From positions 109,235 to 173,234 of the forward strand of contig JANWYV010000020.1 in NCBI GenBank assembly GCA_025055075.1: a DNA stretch of 64,000 bases, in the 5' to 3' direction. Shown here in pieces: positions 63,064 to 64,000 of the stretch. Made by a program: the position numbers and the translations under genes. The notes beneath the pieces were generated by a model, which ran no database searches, was not told the origin of the DNA, and was given only the letters and a program-made list of their open reading frames with translations. The stretch comes from Blastocatellia bacterium. GTDB taxonomy: Bacteria; Acidobacteriota; Blastocatellia; HR10. The number at the start of each line of letters is the position of its first letter. The stretch's first letter is position 1.

Positions 63064-64000
63064 CGAATGTGCGTTCCTTCGCTACGGATGTGCTTGTCAT
63101 CGGTGGTGGCCCGGCCGGCTTGGCCGCTGCCTACAGTGCGGCGCGTAGCGGGCGTCGCGTGCTCCTTGTGGACGAGAGTCCTGCGCTCGGCGGGCAGATT
63201 TGGCGAGGAGAATGGATGACCCCTCGCTCATCGGAAGCCGCCTCGTGGTTCGACCGAGTCCGCCGCGCTCGCGTCTCGCTTCTCACGGGTGTTCGCATTG
63301 TCGCGGAAGTAGCGCCAAAGACGCTCTTGGGGGAAAGCCAAGAAGCGACCTATGAGGTCCGCTACGAGACGATGATCCTCGCGACGGGCGCGCGCGAGCG
63401 ATTTCTGCCCTTCCCTGGATGGACGCTGCCGAACGTCTTTGGCGCTGGTGGACTCCAAGCGCTCGTGAAAATGGGGCTTCCGATTCGCGGCAAGCGCGTC
63501 GTCGTGGCTGGAACCGGGCCTTTACTCCTGGCCGTTGCTGCTCACCTTCAAGCGCGAGGAGCGCACGTGCTCGCCATCGCGGAACAAGCTTCGCCTTCGC
63601 AGGTGCTCTCATTCGGGTGGACGCTTCTTCGATTCCCTTCCAAGGCCTGGCAAGCTGTGTCGTTGCGAGGACAACTGTGGCGCGTCCCTTATCACTTAGA
63701 GTGCTGGCCCGTCTCCGCACGCGGTGAGGGAAGGGTGCAAGGCGTTGTCCTTCGGCAGGGATCGCGCACATGGGAGATTCCCTGCGATTATTTGGCCTGT
63801 GGATTTCATCTCGTCCCGAACGTCGAGCTAGCGCTCCTTCTCGGATGTGAACTGTGCCGCGGATATGTGCGAGTGAATGAATTTCAAGAGACCTCGCGCG
63901 TAGGCGTCTTCTGCGCTGGGGAGCCGACGGGAATCGGAGGCGTTGATCTTGCTCTGATCGAGGGACAAATCGCTGGGTATGCGGCGGCCGGTCGTCCGGA
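63060..64000 (+). CDS. FAD/NAD-binding subunit of the flavin dehydrogenase (3' end outside window)
   Basis: Begins at ATG 63060 (ATGA overlap with the 2Fe-2S gene) and runs open for 313 codons to the right edge. FAD site VLVIGGGPAGLAAAYSAARSG near 11-31, GGQIWRGEW, ATGARERFLPFPGWTLPNVFGAGGLQAL, a second dinucleotide site VVVAGTGPLLLAVAAHL, and CGFHLVPNVELALLLG. HcnB/OoxA-like alpha subunit of D-hydroxyproline-type dehydrogenases. Some Cys near the missing C-terminus cannot be judged. Confidence 0.87.
   Translation, partial: MTNVRSFATDVLVIGGGPAGLAAAYSAARSGRRVLLVDESPALGGQIWRGEWMTPRSSEAASWFDRVRRARVSLLTGVRIVAEVAPKTLLGESQEATYEVRYETMILATGARERFLPFPGWTLPNVFGAGGLQALVKMGLPIRGKRVVVAGTGPLLLAVAAHLQARGAHVLAIAEQASPSQVLSFGWTLLRFPSKAWQAVSLRGQLWRVPYHLECWPVSARGEGRVQGVVLRQGSRTWEIPCDYLACGFHLVPNVELALLLGCELCRGYVRVNEFQETSRVGVFCAGEPTGIGGVDLALIEGQIAGYAAAGRP

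Noticed and set aside
1..64000. CRISPR arrays, tRNA/rRNA genes, transposases, phage integration sites
   Set aside because: No direct-repeat arrays, tRNA-like cloverleaf signatures, transposase or integrase frames were seen by eye; a tool search could still find a small RNA gene.

Overview
The window is about 58-60% G+C and gene-dense, with no rRNA, tRNA, CRISPR array, insertion sequence or phage gene that I could see. The gene content suggests an Acidobacteriota-like, mostly heterotrophic bacterium: a 1068-residue Oar-type TonB receptor with an N-terminal carboxypeptidase-regulatory domain, secreted M14 and GH3 enzymes, an ETF-quinone oxidoreductase and FCD-type GntR regulation. This placement is an inference from gene style, not proof.

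Layout. 1-2.2 kb: the 3'-truncated NifA-type sigma-54 activator (minus) divergent from a ClpP-family protein that lacks catalytic Ser and His, then HU. 2.2-13.0 kb: a minus-strand copper/silver resistance island (Cys-rich exported protein, CusC, CusB, CusA, a duplicated PH-like exported protein, a small exported Cys protein, CopA). 13.1-17.0 kb: cobalamin adenosyltransferase, a HyuA-like protein with eroded nucleotide-binding motifs, and a ROK glucokinase. 17.0-21.1 kb: an O-methyltransferase and ilvB-ilvH-ilvC (minus). 21.3-25.4 kb: RpiB, sulfurtransferase, secreted GH3 and a beta-hydroxyacid dehydrogenase. 25.5-29.6 kb: secreted M14 peptidase and two unknown proteins. 29.8-33.3 kb: a pair of tandem ABC ATPases of which the second is catalytically degenerate, facing a B12-binding radical SAM protein.

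33.4-41.7 kb: arginine biosynthesis. argR-argG-(unknown P-loop gene)-argC-argF'-argB lie on the plus strand under a promoter with phased TATGCA half-sites; argH and a four-HTH protein face them. The carbamoyltransferase is of the N-acetyl/N-succinylornithine type, so arginine is probably made through an acylated citrulline. 41.8-44.4 kb: thiD and ETF-QO.

44.5-59.6 kb: a large minus-strand L-arabinose/arabinan utilisation locus: GntR regulator, FucI-like isomerase (probably replacing AraA), SSS symporter, AraB, AraD, TonB receptor, GH51 arabinofuranosidase, GH127 beta-L-arabinofuranosidase and aldose epimerase. Together they would import arabino-oligosaccharides, release L-arabinose and convert it to xylulose-5-phosphate. 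A 27-bp near-palindrome separates this locus from a plus-strand AraC regulator and a hydroxyproline-type catabolic operon (2-epimerase plus a three-subunit flavin/2Fe-2S dehydrogenase), whose last gene runs off the right edge.
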